Shown: positions 1 to 6,958 of the stretch, one piece after another
How positions within the stretch are numbered: the stretch's first letter is position 1
Layout of the letters: every line of letters begins with the position of its first letter
Assembly (NCBI GenBank): GCA_025964695.1
Contig: JAOPYK010000118.1
Coordinates: forward strand, 1 to 32,009
DNA from: Streptosporangiaceae bacterium
GTDB lineage: Bacteria > Actinomycetota > Actinomycetes > Streptosporangiales > Streptosporangiaceae
Direction of reading: 5' to 3'
Length of the DNA stretch: 32,009 nucleotides
Translations under genes and position numbers: made by a program
The notes under the pieces: model-generated
The model's input: the letters and a program-made list of their open reading frames with translations, nothing else
Database searches by the model: none
Told to the model about the DNA's origin: nothing

Positions 1-39
1 GCGGCGTCCGCGGATGGACAGGGCGGCTGGTGTTGACAC
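1..39 (-). CDS. 5' end of a divergent gene cut by the left edge, possibly an ABC transporter ATPase
   Basis: Only 13 codons are visible, read leftward from a GTG at 39-37 and open to the window edge. They give MSTPAALSIRGRR. This resembles the first strand of ABC ATPase subunits, which often start with a few polar residues followed by a hydrophobic 'L-x-I-R-G-L' strand. A GAAGG lies about 10 bases before the start and AAAGGAG a little further upstream. A TetR gene reads the opposite way from 472, the usual layout for a TetR-controlled exporter. With so few residues the family is a guess; another ATG (41-39) in a different frame is also possible. Confidence 0.28.
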   Translation of the reverse strand, partial: MSTPAALSIRGRR

Positions 40-236
40 ATGATTCGAACCTTCGCTCCTTTTGCCGACTGCGGTGAATGCGTTTTCCTCAAGCATGTCC
101 GGGGCCTGCGGGTGAGAAGACGGGATAAACCCCTAGTTCACTACCTGTTCGCCTACGTGGTCCTCACCGTGATCCCATCGTGGCCGTGCCGGGCGTCCGG
201 GCACCGGATCCGCGCCTGGGCCTCCACCGCGTACGC

Positions 237-257
237 TAGTGTTCGCTTTGTTCACTA
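237..257. promoter_or_regulatory. Candidate TetR operator
   Basis: A 21-base inverted repeat has arms TAGTG (237-241) and CACTA (253-257) around an 11-base centre. A second, shorter palindrome TAGTTCACTA lies at 134-143 and carries the same GTTCACTA half. Repeated half sites in front of a TetR gene suggest autoregulation, but binding by the neighbour is inference. Confidence 0.3.
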
Positions 258-383
258 TGCCGCTGATCGTGCCGGTCTCCTCCGGCGATGGCGGCTTTCA
301 CCTGCGGACCCACCGGGGCACGAGGGTCCGTGGCCGGTCCGGGAAATCGGCGATCCCGGACGTGCCGTGATCGGTGTCACGGT

Positions 384-399
384 TACGGGCCTTCCCGTA
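384..399. promoter_or_regulatory. Inverted repeat upstream of the TetR gene
   Basis: TACGGG (384-389) and CCCGTA (394-399) form a perfect 6-base inverted repeat with a 4-base centre. It lies 72 bases before the TetR start and just upstream of an AT-richer TCTAAAG that could be part of a -10 region. It could be an operator or a small hairpin. Confidence 0.22.
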
Positions 400-471
400 C
401 GGTGATCTAAAGACTCGCGAGCCGCCGTGCGAAGCCGCCTGCTCGCCACCGAACGGAGTGAGGCAGTGGCC

Positions 472-1092
472 ATGAGCGGTGCAACCGCGCGGACGGGATC
501 CCGGCGGGACCCGGACCGTCGCCGTGCACTGCTCGAGGCCGCCGACCGGGTGATCCAGCGGGAGGGGCCGGAGGCCTCTATGGCGGCGATCGCGGCGGAG
601 GCGGGCATCAGCAAGCCGATCTTGTACCGCCACTTCGGCGACAAGAGCGGCCTTTACCAGGCGCTGGCCGAGCGGCATACGCGCAAGCTGATCGAGGGCA
701 TCAGGGAGGAGTTCTCCCGCTCCGTCGGCATGCGGGCGCGGACCCTGATGACCATCGACACCTACCTGGCGACCATCTCGGCGAACCTGCAGCTGTACCG
801 GTTCCTCATGCACCGGGCCAGTGCCGAGGACGCCGCCACGCACAGCGCGATGAGCACGATGATCCGGGGGATCAGCACGGAGCTCGCCGAGGTCATGATC
901 GCCGAAGGCCGGATGCCCGACCGGGCCCGCGCCTACGTGTGGGGTCACGCGATCGTCGGCATGGTCCAGACAGCGGGCGACTGGTGGCTGGATCATCCGG
1001 AGGTGGCCCGGGAGACCGTGGTGGACGGCCTCGCCGATCTCATCCTGGGCGGTCTGCCCGCGGTGGCCGGCGGGCGCGCGGCGGAACTCTAA
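472..1092 (+). CDS. TetR/AcrR family transcriptional regulator
   Basis: A DNA-binding repressor of the TetR family, 206 residues from the chosen ATG. The helix-turn-helix is clear in the first 70 residues: RRALLEAADRVIQREG, then MAAIAAEAGISKPILYRHFGDKSGLYQAL. This is the canonical TetR recognition-helix pattern ending Y-R-H-F-x-x-K. The C-terminal half is an all-helical ligand/dimerisation domain with no assignable ligand. The ATG at 472 was chosen because GGAGTGAGG (454-462) sits about 9 bases before it; GTG codons at 427 and 466 are in frame but have no such spacing. Its target may be the gene reading away at the left edge, or the acyl-CoA genes downstream; the sequence does not decide. Confidence 0.9.
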   Translation: MSGATARTGSRRDPDRRRALLEAADRVIQREGPEASMAAIAAEAGISKPILYRHFGDKSGLYQALAERHTRKLIEGIREEFSRSVGMRARTLMTIDTYLATISANLQLYRFLMHRASAEDAATHSAMSTMIRGISTELAEVMIAEGRMPDRARAYVWGHAIVGMVQTAGDWWLDHPEVARETVVDGLADLILGGLPAVAGGRAAEL

Positions 1093-1154
1093 CACGATCT
1101 TTACCCAGGGAAGAGAAGCCTCCTCGCCCAGTGCCGTCTTTGCACTTTCCCGTC

Positions 1155-1170
1155 GGCGGCCTCTGCCGCC
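1155..1170 (+). terminator. Short GC hairpin after the TetR gene
   Basis: GGCGGC (1155-1160) and GCCGCC (1165-1170) pair across the 4-base loop CTCT. There is no T-run, so it is at best a weak actinobacterial-type terminator. Confidence 0.3.
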
Positions 1171-1199
1171 CGCCGCCCGATATCGTCAACTCTTGACGT

Positions 1200-1567
1200 G
1201 TGATGCAGGCCCGCCCGCACCAGGATCCCGTCGTCGTCACCGACCAGCGGCCCTGGGGGAGCTTCGAGCGCTTCACCCTGAACGAACCCTCCACGGTGAA
1301 GCTGATCTATGTAGGGCCGGGTGAACGGCTCAGCCTGCAACGGCACGAGTACCGCGACGAGCTGTGGGTCGCGCTCGACCCCGGAGCCGTCTTCGAGGTG
1401 GCGGGCCTCCGGATCGAGCCCGAGGTGGGGGAGCGGGTGCTGATCCGGGCCGGGGACGCCCACCGGCTGAGGTCCGGCGGGCCCGCGATCGGGTCATGGA
1501 GATCGCCTTCGGGAACTTCGACGAGGACGACATCGAGCGCCTCGAGGACAACTACGGGCGCACCTGA
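1200..1567 (+). pseudogene. Cupin protein like the mannose-6-phosphate isomerase domain, with a one-base frameshift
   Basis: The first frame reads PWGSFERF, then VKLIYVGPGERLSLQRHEYRDELWVAL and VLIRAGDAHRLRSGGPA. These are the consecutive signatures of the type II phosphomannose isomerase cupin, also the C-terminal domain of ManC. After codon ATC (1488-1490) this frame turns into nonsense, while the +1-shifted frame continues the family exactly: RVMEIAFGNFDEDDIERLEDN, YGRT, stop at 1565-1567. Adding a single C between 1490 and 1491 (ATC-CGG-GTC-ATG) restores a complete protein of about 122 residues. The lesion is therefore one missing base, either a sequencing error in a GC-rich run or a recent real mutation. 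Start is GTG 1200 or ATG 1203; no Shine-Dalgarno is visible. If intact it would bind metal and possibly isomerise a sugar phosphate. Confidence 0.75.
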
Positions 1568-1633
1568 GGGCTTCTGCCGTCCGCCCAGGCCTGCCACGAT
1601 GGGGAAAGCGATCACTTACCCCAGGGAGGAACC

Positions 1634-2602
1634 GTGCAGCCGGCCCAGCTGACCGAGCCGCTCAGTCACGTGCTCGCCGAGCCGTACGGACCCCGCACGG
1701 AGATCACCGGCCTGCGGCGCGTTGCCGGCGGGGCCTCGCGCGTCACGTGTTCCTTCGACGCCGTGACACCCGACGGCGATCGTCATGCTCTCATCCTGCG
1801 GCTCGGCAGCCCGGGGATCTCGGCGGGCGGCCTCCTGCTGCGCGAGGCCGCGCTGATGCGGGCCGCCGCGGCGGCCGGGGTCCCGGCACCCCAGGTGATC
1901 GCCGCCGGCGGTGAGGACGGGCCGCTGGGCGCCGAGTTCGTCGTCATGGCGCGGGTCGAGGGCGAGACCATCCCCCGCCGGGTGCTGCGGTCGCCGGAGC
2001 TCGCGGGCGTGCGCCCGCTGCTGGCCGCGCAGTGCGGGGAGATCCTCGCCGCGATCCACCGGATCCCGCCCGCGGCGGTCCCGGGACTGGACGACGGCGA
2101 TCAGCTCGGTGCCTGGCGGGCGCTGCTGGAGGCGACGGGGCACCCCCACCCGGCGCTGGAGCTGGCCGTGCGCAGGCTGGAGCGCGAGCGGCCGCCCCGG
2201 CGGCCCCTGGCCGTCGTGCACGGGGACTTCCGCAACGGCAACCTGATCATCGGGCCGGACGGGGTGCGCGCCGTGCTCGACTGGGAGCTCGCCCACCTCG
2301 GCGACCCACTCGAAGATCTCGGCTGGCTGTGCGTGAAGGCCTGGCGGTTCGGCTCGCCGCTGCCGGTCGGGGGCTTCGGTGGCTACGAGCAGCTCGTCGG
2401 AGCCTACGAGAAGGCCGCCGGAGTCCGGGTGGACCGGCACGCGCTGCGCTGGTGGGAGATGTTCGGGATCCTCAAGTGGGCGGTCGTGTGCGTCATGCAG
2501 GCCGAGCGGCACCTGTCCGGCGGGGAACGCTCGATCGAGCTGGCGGCCCTCGGCCGCAGGGTCGCCGAGAACGAGTGGGACCTGCTGCGGATGCTCTCCT
2601 GA
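1634..2602 (+). CDS. ACAD10/LvaA-like phosphotransferase (aminoglycoside phosphotransferase fold)
   Basis: A 322-residue kinase-fold protein. The catalytic loop is HGDFRNGN (H196, D198, N203), and the metal-binding aspartate is in VLDWELAHLGDP (D216) followed by EDLGW. This is the pattern of the APH family members related to the kinase half of human ACAD10/11 and to Pseudomonas LvaA, not of true aminoglycoside resistance enzymes. In those systems the kinase phosphorylates the hydroxyl of 4-hydroxyacyl-CoAs. The start is GTG at 1634 with AGGGAGGA at 1623-1630. The gene ends 5 bases from the convergent sortase gene. An ACAD10/11-like dehydrogenase and a DUF6285-like protein 1.3-2.9 kb away supply the expected partners. 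The substrate is inferred. Confidence 0.82.
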   Translation: MQPAQLTEPLSHVLAEPYGPRTEITGLRRVAGGASRVTCSFDAVTPDGDRHALILRLGSPGISAGGLLLREAALMRAAAAAGVPAPQVIAAGGEDGPLGAEFVVMARVEGETIPRRVLRSPELAGVRPLLAAQCGEILAAIHRIPPAAVPGLDDGDQLGAWRALLEATGHPHPALELAVRRLERERPPRRPLAVVHGDFRNGNLIIGPDGVRAVLDWELAHLGDPLEDLGWLCVKAWRFGSPLPVGGFGGYEQLVGAYEKAAGVRVDRHALRWWEMFGILKWAVVCVMQAERHLSGGERSIELAALGRRVAENEWDLLRMLS

Positions 2603-2607
2603 GCCGC

Positions 2608-3243
2608 TCAGCGCGCACCGTGGCGGCCGGTCACCAGGTGGGCGTAGACGATGATGCTGTCCCGGTAGGAGTGCTTGCGGCGGTCGAACGACCCGCCGCA
2701 GGTGACCAGGCGCAGGCCCGCGTACGGCACCGCGCCGTACACTCGGTCGGCCGGAAACCGTGACTTGCGCACCTTCTCGACGGCGTCCACCCGGAACTCG
2801 GCGGTGACGCCGTCGTTGCGGGAGACCCGCACGACGGCGCCCGGCCGCACGCCCCCGAGCCGGTAGAAGGCGGCGGCGCCGCGCAGGTCGTCGACATGGC
2901 CCAGCACGACCGCGGAACCCCGGGTCCCGGGAGCCGGGCCGTACCGGTACCAGCCCGCGGAGGAGGCCTGGCTGAACGGCGGCACTTCGACGGTCCCGTC
3001 CGGTTTCTGGCCGAGGGCGATGAGCGGGGCCCGTACCCCGGCGGAGGGGATGTCGACCCGGATCGGGGCCGCCCAGGGCAGCGCGTCCCCGGCCGGGATG
3101 TGCCCGAGCGCCGGTGGCCCTTCGTGGCTTGGCCCGGGAGGCGGGCGATGGGCGAGGCCCCCGCCGAGGACGATCAGCCCGAGCACCGCCAGCGCGGCCG
3201 TGACGGTATGGCCGCGGCCCCCGTCAGCCTCGCCCACGGGCAC
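2608..3243 (-). CDS. Class F sortase
   Basis: A 211-residue membrane-anchored transpeptidase that should join sorted proteins to the cell wall. A single transmembrane segment lies at about residues 12-30. The catalytic histidine is H116 in VVLGHVDD, the cysteine C182 in LRLVTCGGSFD, and the arginine R194 in SYRDSIIVY. The order and the TCGG-x-F-D motif fit class F, the short actinobacterial sortases. Translation starts at GTG 3243, inside the end of the upstream gene (20-base overlap), so the two are probably translationally coupled. That upstream gene encodes a secreted protein with a sorting-like tail and is the likely substrate. Confidence 0.9.
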   Translation of the reverse strand: MPVGEADGGRGHTVTAALAVLGLIVLGGGLAHRPPPGPSHEGPPALGHIPAGDALPWAAPIRVDIPSAGVRAPLIALGQKPDGTVEVPPFSQASSAGWYRYGPAPGTRGSAVVLGHVDDLRGAAAFYRLGGVRPGAVVRVSRNDGVTAEFRVDAVEKVRKSRFPADRVYGAVPYAGLRLVTCGGSFDRRKHSYRDSIIVYAHLVTGRHGAR

Positions 3244-3775
3244 GGATCCGGGCCCGGCCCAGGGAGAGGACTCCGAGGCCGAGGGCGCCGGTGAGCAGCC
3301 CGAGGCCCAGCGGCACCGCGAATGGGCCCGTGAACGGGCCGCGCCCCTGGGACCCGCCGCCTCCGGTCATGGGCGCGCCGAACGGATGGTGCCGGATGTG
3401 CGGGCCGCGCCCACGCCCGCGTCCGCGCACCACCGCGACCGAGCCGTAGACCCGGCGACCGGTGTCGCAGATGACGGTGACCGAGTAGGTGCGGGCCGGG
3501 AGGCGCCGTCTGATGACGGGGGCCAGCGTCAGCCGGTTGGCGCCGGTCAGCGGCCCGCGCACCGTACCCCAGGCGGGCGACGAGGCGGTGGCGGACCCGG
3601 CGCCGTCGCAGGCGGCCCGCACCTGGATGCGCTGGCCGGACCTGGCCGTGCCCGGGCTGACGGTGACCCCGCCCTGCCCCGCCGTGGCCGCCTGATGACG
3701 GCCGGCGGCCGGTAACGCCATGAGGATCGCCGGGCCGGCGAGCAGCCCGGCACAGATGACGACCTTGGTGTGCAC
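3224..3775 (-). CDS. Secreted protein with a sortase-like C-terminal sorting signal
   Basis: A 183-residue exported protein. Residues 1-27 form a signal peptide (charged start, hydrophobic LLAGPAILMALPAAG). Residues 35-118 look like a small beta-sandwich with two cysteines (C56 and C103) that could form a disulfide. A basic RGRGRGRG linker and a glycine-rich stretch follow. Near the C-terminus come APMTG (134-138), a hydrophobic segment at about 152-173 and an arginine-rich tail. That layout matches a cell-wall sorting signal with A in place of L of LPxTG, although the motif-to-membrane distance is longer than usual. GTG start at 3775 with GGGGGGAA just upstream. Overlaps and precedes the class F sortase. 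Function beyond surface display is unknown. Confidence 0.78.
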   Translation of the reverse strand: MHTKVVICAGLLAGPAILMALPAAGRHQAATAGQGGVTVSPGTARSGQRIQVRAACDGAGSATASSPAWGTVRGPLTGANRLTLAPVIRRRLPARTYSVTVICDTGRRVYGSVAVVRGRGRGRGPHIRHHPFGAPMTGGGGSQGRGPFTGPFAVPLGLGLLTGALGLGVLSLGRARIRARGRG

Positions 3776-3869
3776 TGTTCCCCCCGGATCACGGCGCGGT
3801 GGCTGGGACTTGATTCCCGGGACAGGGCGCGGTAGGCGTCGTTTGGGTCTTCCTTGCCCGAGGGTTGGG

Positions 3870-5063
3870 TCACCGCAGGCCGAACTCCCAGTTGCCGCCC
3901 CGCTCGTACTCCTTGAGGATGCGCCGTGCGGTGGTGCTGATGTGCACCTCGTCGGGCCCGTCGTAGATCCGGCCGGCCCGCGCGTGCCGGTACATGTGGT
4001 CGAGCGGGGTGTCCTCGGTCAGTCCCTGGGCGCCGTGCACCTGGATCGCCCGGTCGATGACGTTGTGCAGCATCCGGGCGCCCGCCACTTTGATGACGCC
4101 GATCTCCACCCGTGCCTGGCCGCCGGCGTCGATCACGTGTGCCGCGTGCAGGGTGAGCAGCCGGGCCGACTGGATCTCCGCGTACGAGTCGAAGACGTGC
4201 TGCTGCATGAGCTGCTTGGCGGCCAGCGGCTCGCCGAAGGCGCTGCGCTCGTGCAGGCGTGCGCACATCAGGTCGAAGGCCCGCTGCGCCTGGCCGAGCC
4301 AGCGCATGCAGTGGAAGATCCGTCCCGGCCCGAGCCGTTCCTGGGCGATGACGAATCCTTGGCCGCGCGGCCCCAGCAGGTTCTCGGCCGGCACCCGTAC
4401 GTCGTCGTACAGGACCTCGCAGTGCCCGCCGTCCAGGCCGAGGACCGGGGTGTCCCGGACGATCGTGTAACCGGGCGTGTCGGTCGGTACGAGGATCATG
4501 CTGAACGAGAGGTACGGGCTGGTCTCCAGCGGCTCGGTGCGGCACATGACCGTGGTATAGGCGGCCCGGTTCGCGAAGGTGGTGAACCACTTGCGGCCGC
4601 GGATCACCCACTCGTCGCCCTCGAGGGTCGCCGTGGTGGTCAGCTGGGTAGGGTCCGAGCTGGAGATGCCCGGCTCGGTCATCGCGAAGCTCGGGAAGAT
4701 CTCCGCCTGCACCAGCGGCTTCAGGAACCGCTCGCGCTGGGCCTGCGCGGCGTGCCTGTGCAGCATCAGAGAGTCCTGCAGGGTGAAGGTGCCGAGGGCG
4801 AGCTGGCCGTACTCGCTGCGGCCCTGCACTTCATTGACGTACACATAGTCGAGGAACGGCAGCCCGCGCCCGCCCAGCTCCGCCGGATGGCCCAGGGCCC
4901 ACAGCCCCTCGGCCTTGGCTTCCCGCTGGAGGTCCTTGATCAGCTCGGCGGCCTCCTGGTCCATCCGGTGCAGGATCGGCTCGGCGGGTTCGACGCGCTC
5001 GGTGATGAAGGCGTACACGGCGTCGCGTACGGGCCGGACGTGCTCTGGCACCTCGAAGCTCAT
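3870..5063 (-). CDS. Acyl-CoA dehydrogenase of the ACAD10/11 (LvaC) type
   Basis: A 397-residue FAD-dependent acyl-CoA dehydrogenase-fold enzyme. Recognisable landmarks are FAMTEPGISSSDPTQL and GRKWFTTF in the flavin/acyl-binding middle domain, RLGPGRIFHCMRWLGQAQRAF, IQVHGAQGLTEDTPL and the C-terminal DGPDEVH. The RLGPGRI-HCMR and DGPDEVH signatures are typical of the ACAD10/11 branch. In the Lva pathway its counterpart eliminates phosphate from 4-phosphoacyl-CoA rather than simply oxidising. The ATG at 5063 was chosen over upstream in-frame codons because AAGGGTGG lies a few bases before it and the conserved N-terminus (FEVPEHVRPVRDAV) begins there. It diverges from the DUF6285-like gene over a 55-base region with a palindromic operator candidate. 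Confidence 0.88.
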   Translation of the reverse strand: MSFEVPEHVRPVRDAVYAFITERVEPAEPILHRMDQEAAELIKDLQREAKAEGLWALGHPAELGGRGLPFLDYVYVNEVQGRSEYGQLALGTFTLQDSLMLHRHAAQAQRERFLKPLVQAEIFPSFAMTEPGISSSDPTQLTTTATLEGDEWVIRGRKWFTTFANRAAYTTVMCRTEPLETSPYLSFSMILVPTDTPGYTIVRDTPVLGLDGGHCEVLYDDVRVPAENLLGPRGQGFVIAQERLGPGRIFHCMRWLGQAQRAFDLMCARLHERSAFGEPLAAKQLMQQHVFDSYAEIQSARLLTLHAAHVIDAGGQARVEIGVIKVAGARMLHNVIDRAIQVHGAQGLTEDTPLDHMYRHARAGRIYDGPDEVHISTTARRILKEYERGGNWEFGLR

Positions 5064-5082
5064 GATCCACCCTTCTTTGCCT

Positions 5083-5095
5083 AGAATCGCATTCT
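5083..5095. promoter_or_regulatory. Palindromic operator candidate overlapping two divergent -10 elements
   Basis: AGAAT-CGC-ATTCT is a perfect 13-base palindrome in the 55-base space between the divergent dehydrogenase and DUF6285-like genes. The plus strand contains TAGAAT at 5082-5087, one base from the -10 consensus; the minus strand reads CAGAAT across the other arm. A repressor bound here could silence both genes at once. The regulator is unknown; a TetR protein is likely by analogy. Confidence 0.45.
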
Positions 5096-5118
5096 GCTTC
5101 GGATGAGGGAGACCTGCC

Positions 5119-5460
5119 ATGGCCCCGCCCCACGACGCACCCGGTGCGACGGAACTGATCGCCGCGGTCCGTGAGTTCCTGGAGGGCGACGTGCTTCCCG
5201 CCGCCGAGGGCAGGGTGAGGTTCCACTGCCTGGTCGCCATCAACACCCTGACGATGGTCGAGCGGGAGATGGAGCTCGGCCCGGCCCAGGCCTCGGCGCA
5301 CCGCGACAGGCTCGCCGCGCTCGGTTTCACCGACGACGCCGAGCTCGCCGCCGCGATCAGATCAGGCCGGCTCGACGACCGTCACCCCGGGCTCCAGGCA
5401 GCCCTGCTGGAGTCCGTACGGGACAAGCTGACCGTGGCCAACCCGTCCCACCTGGAGTGA
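5119..5460 (+). CDS. DUF6285-like small protein, probable LvaB-type kinase partner
   Basis: A 113-residue soluble, mostly helical protein. It has the pattern ATELIAAVREFLEGDVLPA, EGRVRFHCLVAINTLTMVER, then LAALGFTDDAELAAAIRSG and a C-terminal VRDKLTVANPSHL. I recognise this as the DUF6285 type, usually encoded beside an ACAD10-like phosphotransferase and an acyl-CoA dehydrogenase. The small protein LvaB, needed by the kinase LvaA in levulinate catabolism, has the same size and neighbours, so a kinase-partner role is a reasonable inference, not shown here. ATG 5119 follows GAGGGAG (5105-5111). A 15-base tandem duplication includes its stop codon. Confidence 0.75.
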   Translation: MAPPHDAPGATELIAAVREFLEGDVLPAAEGRVRFHCLVAINTLTMVEREMELGPAQASAHRDRLAALGFTDDAELAAAIRSGRLDDRHPGLQAALLESVRDKLTVANPSHLE

Positions 5461-5478
5461 TCACGCCTGGAGTGATCA
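5451..5478 (+). repeat. Tandem duplication containing the stop codon
   Basis: The 13-mer CCTGGAGTGATCA occurs at 5451-5463 and again at 5466-5478, a 15-base period. It duplicates the last codons and the TGA of the DUF6285-like gene, so a second in-frame TGA lies at 5473-5475. It looks like a slippage duplication with no effect on the product. Confidence 0.8.
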
Positions 5479-5491
5479 TTCGGTTCTGCGG

Positions 5492-6142
5492 TCAGGCCCG
5501 CGGGCCGCGGCCGGTGATCTCGTCGGCGATGTCGCGGGTGCCGTAGCCCTCCGGAGCGGGCGCCTCGACGATGGGGTCGTCGCGGTCGTCCAACTCGGTG
5601 CGCAGGGCCTTGGACATCGTCGCGTGCATCTCGTACAGGCAGGTCGTGTAGGTGAGCTCGAGGATCTGCTCGTCGGGCAGGTGCTTCTTGAGGACGGCGA
5701 ACACCTCGTCGTGCACCCGGCCGCCGCCGAGCACCAGAGCGTCGGTGTAGGCCAGCACCGCCCGCTCCAGCTCGTCGAAATGGTCGGACACCTCCCAGTG
5801 CGCGACCGCCTGCACCTTCTCGTCCGGCACCCCGAGCGCACGCATCTGCTTGCAGTGCTGGGAGAACACGAACTGGCTGCCGCGGGCCCAGCCGGCCCGG
5901 GTCTGGCCCAGTTCACGCAGCACCGGGTCGAGTTTGACGTTGCGGTAGAGGTTGAAGCCCTGCACGCAGTGCTTGAAGATCGCCGGGTCCAGCGCGAAGG
6001 TCGTCCACCAGTCGCCCGGGGTGCCTGTGGCAGTGCCGGGCCCGGCCACCGGATCCCGGTCCTCGCCGAACAGGCTGTCGTAGAAGAACAGCACCAGCTT
6101 GTCGTCGGTCTCGGCGCGCGATACCTGGCGGAGTCGGGGCAC
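5492..6142 (-). CDS. Carboxymuconolactone decarboxylase family protein
   Basis: A 216-residue all-helical protein of the AhpD/CMD fold. The family helix pair is seen in SQFVFSQHCKQMRALGVPDEKVQAV followed by WEVSDHFDELERAVLAYTDAL; the first replaces the peroxidase-type E-x-x-C-x-x-C with a single cysteine (QHCKQ). That argues against alkyl hydroperoxide reduction and for a decarboxylase or lyase role. The N-terminal 70 residues (FFYDSLFGED, WWTTFALDP) are like those of proteins that act on small carbonyl compounds. GTG start at 6142 with AGAGGA about 9 bases upstream. It lies 66 bases after the VOC gene on the same strand and is probably co-transcribed with it. Substrate unknown. Confidence 0.78.
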   Translation of the reverse strand: MPRLRQVSRAETDDKLVLFFYDSLFGEDRDPVAGPGTATGTPGDWWTTFALDPAIFKHCVQGFNLYRNVKLDPVLRELGQTRAGWARGSQFVFSQHCKQMRALGVPDEKVQAVAHWEVSDHFDELERAVLAYTDALVLGGGRVHDEVFAVLKKHLPDEQILELTYTTCLYEMHATMSKALRTELDDRDDPIVEAPAPEGYGTRDIADEITGRGPRA

Positions 6143-6208
6143 GGCGAACGTCCTCTCGAAGAGACTCGTGATCGTCCCGGGAGACGATCGCGTGAACCGG
6201 GGCGGGGG

Positions 6209-6805
6209 TCAGACGGTGCGCTCGGCGGAGGTCCTGGGCTCGTGCCGGACGTCGCCGGGCAGGTTCAGCTCCCGCGTCCAGGCGGCGAACTCCACCAGCA
6301 CCCCGTCCGGGTCCTTGAAGTAGATCGACCGGACGAACACGCCGTCATGCAGCTCCTTGGCCACGCCGAACTCGCTGTCGTCGTGGTTGAGTAGCACGCC
6401 CACGTCGATGCCCTTGGCGATGAGCCGGTCGCGGTACTCCTCGATCTTCTCAGGAGGCACGTCGAAGGCGATGTGGTTCATCGAGCCCACGGCCGAGACG
6501 AGCTCGCCGCGGTCGGGCAGGTCCCTGGGCGCCGACACCCCGAACACCGGGTCGGGGGCATCGGGGAACCAGAAGAAGGCCAGCGCGTTGCCGCCGCCGC
6601 AGTCGAAGAAGAAGTGCTGGCCCCAGCCCATCGGCAACTCGATGGTCTTGATCAGGGGCATGCCGAGCACGCCCTGGTAGAAGTCGACCGTCTGCTTCAT
6701 GTCCGAGCAGACCAGGGCCAGGTGGTTGACCCCGCGAAGTTCGAACTCCGGGTTTTCCCTTGTCGAGGGGTTCGTCCCCTCCGCATGACCCGTTTCCTGG
6801 CTCAC
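6209..6805 (-). CDS. VOC-fold metalloenzyme (glyoxalase/extradiol dioxygenase superfamily)
   Basis: A 198-residue protein with two beta-alpha-beta-beta-beta modules. The predicted metal ligands are the histidines in GVNHLALVCSD and SMNHIAFDVP and the glutamate in DGVLVEFAAW, the usual two-His-one-Glu set. Such proteins bind Fe(II) or other divalent metals and act as dioxygenases, isomerases or lyases. GTG 6805 was chosen because GGGAGGTG lies 9 bases before it; a longer reading from 6856 lacks a ribosome-binding site. It heads a probable two-gene operon with the carboxymuconolactone-decarboxylase-like gene, suggesting joint breakdown of an aromatic or keto-acid compound. The exact substrate cannot be read from the sequence. 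Confidence 0.82.
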   Translation of the reverse strand: MSQETGHAEGTNPSTRENPEFELRGVNHLALVCSDMKQTVDFYQGVLGMPLIKTIELPMGWGQHFFFDCGGGNALAFFWFPDAPDPVFGVSAPRDLPDRGELVSAVGSMNHIAFDVPPEKIEEYRDRLIAKGIDVGVLLNHDDSEFGVAKELHDGVFVRSIYFKDPDGVLVEFAAWTRELNLPGDVRHEPRTSAERTV

Positions 6806-6879
6806 GGCCCGGCACCTCCCGTTGAGCACGGCCTCCTGGGACCATGCTCGGCACATCCTGTAAGCAAACCCTTATCCCC

Positions 6880-6892
6880 ATCCTGGCAGGAT
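6880..6892. promoter_or_regulatory. Palindrome upstream of the VOC gene
   Basis: ATCCTG-G-CAGGAT is a perfect 13-base palindrome 75 bases upstream of the VOC start. On the minus strand GATAAG, a possible -10, follows within 10 bases. It is a reasonable operator candidate for the VOC-CMD pair. Confidence 0.3.
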
Positions 6893-6958
6893 TCGCAGGT
6901 GAGCAGAACCCCATTCGGTTGGGGATCGCCTCGGTCGGGATCGCCGGGCCGGCGAGGC

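Larger units (their letters stand above)
40..471. other. 432-base divergent intergenic region with repeated operator-like half sites
   Basis: No convincing gene is seen; the open frame starting at 40 has no ribosome-binding site and an arginine/proline-rich composition typical of chance frames in GC-rich DNA. The stretch is less GC-rich than its surroundings. It holds three short inverted repeats: 134-143, 237-257 and 384-399. The first two share the octamer GTTCACTA (136-143 and 250-257). This is the expected place for operators of the TetR protein encoded at 472. Confidence 0.5.

Noticed and set aside
41-50. GATTCGAACC, which looks like the T-loop of a tRNA on the minus strand
   Set aside because: The flanking bases do not form a T stem, acceptor stem or anticodon arm.
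298-1095. Long minus-strand open frame opposite the TetR gene
   Set aside because: Its composition is that of a GC-rich shadow and the plus strand has a clear TetR protein with a ribosome-binding site.
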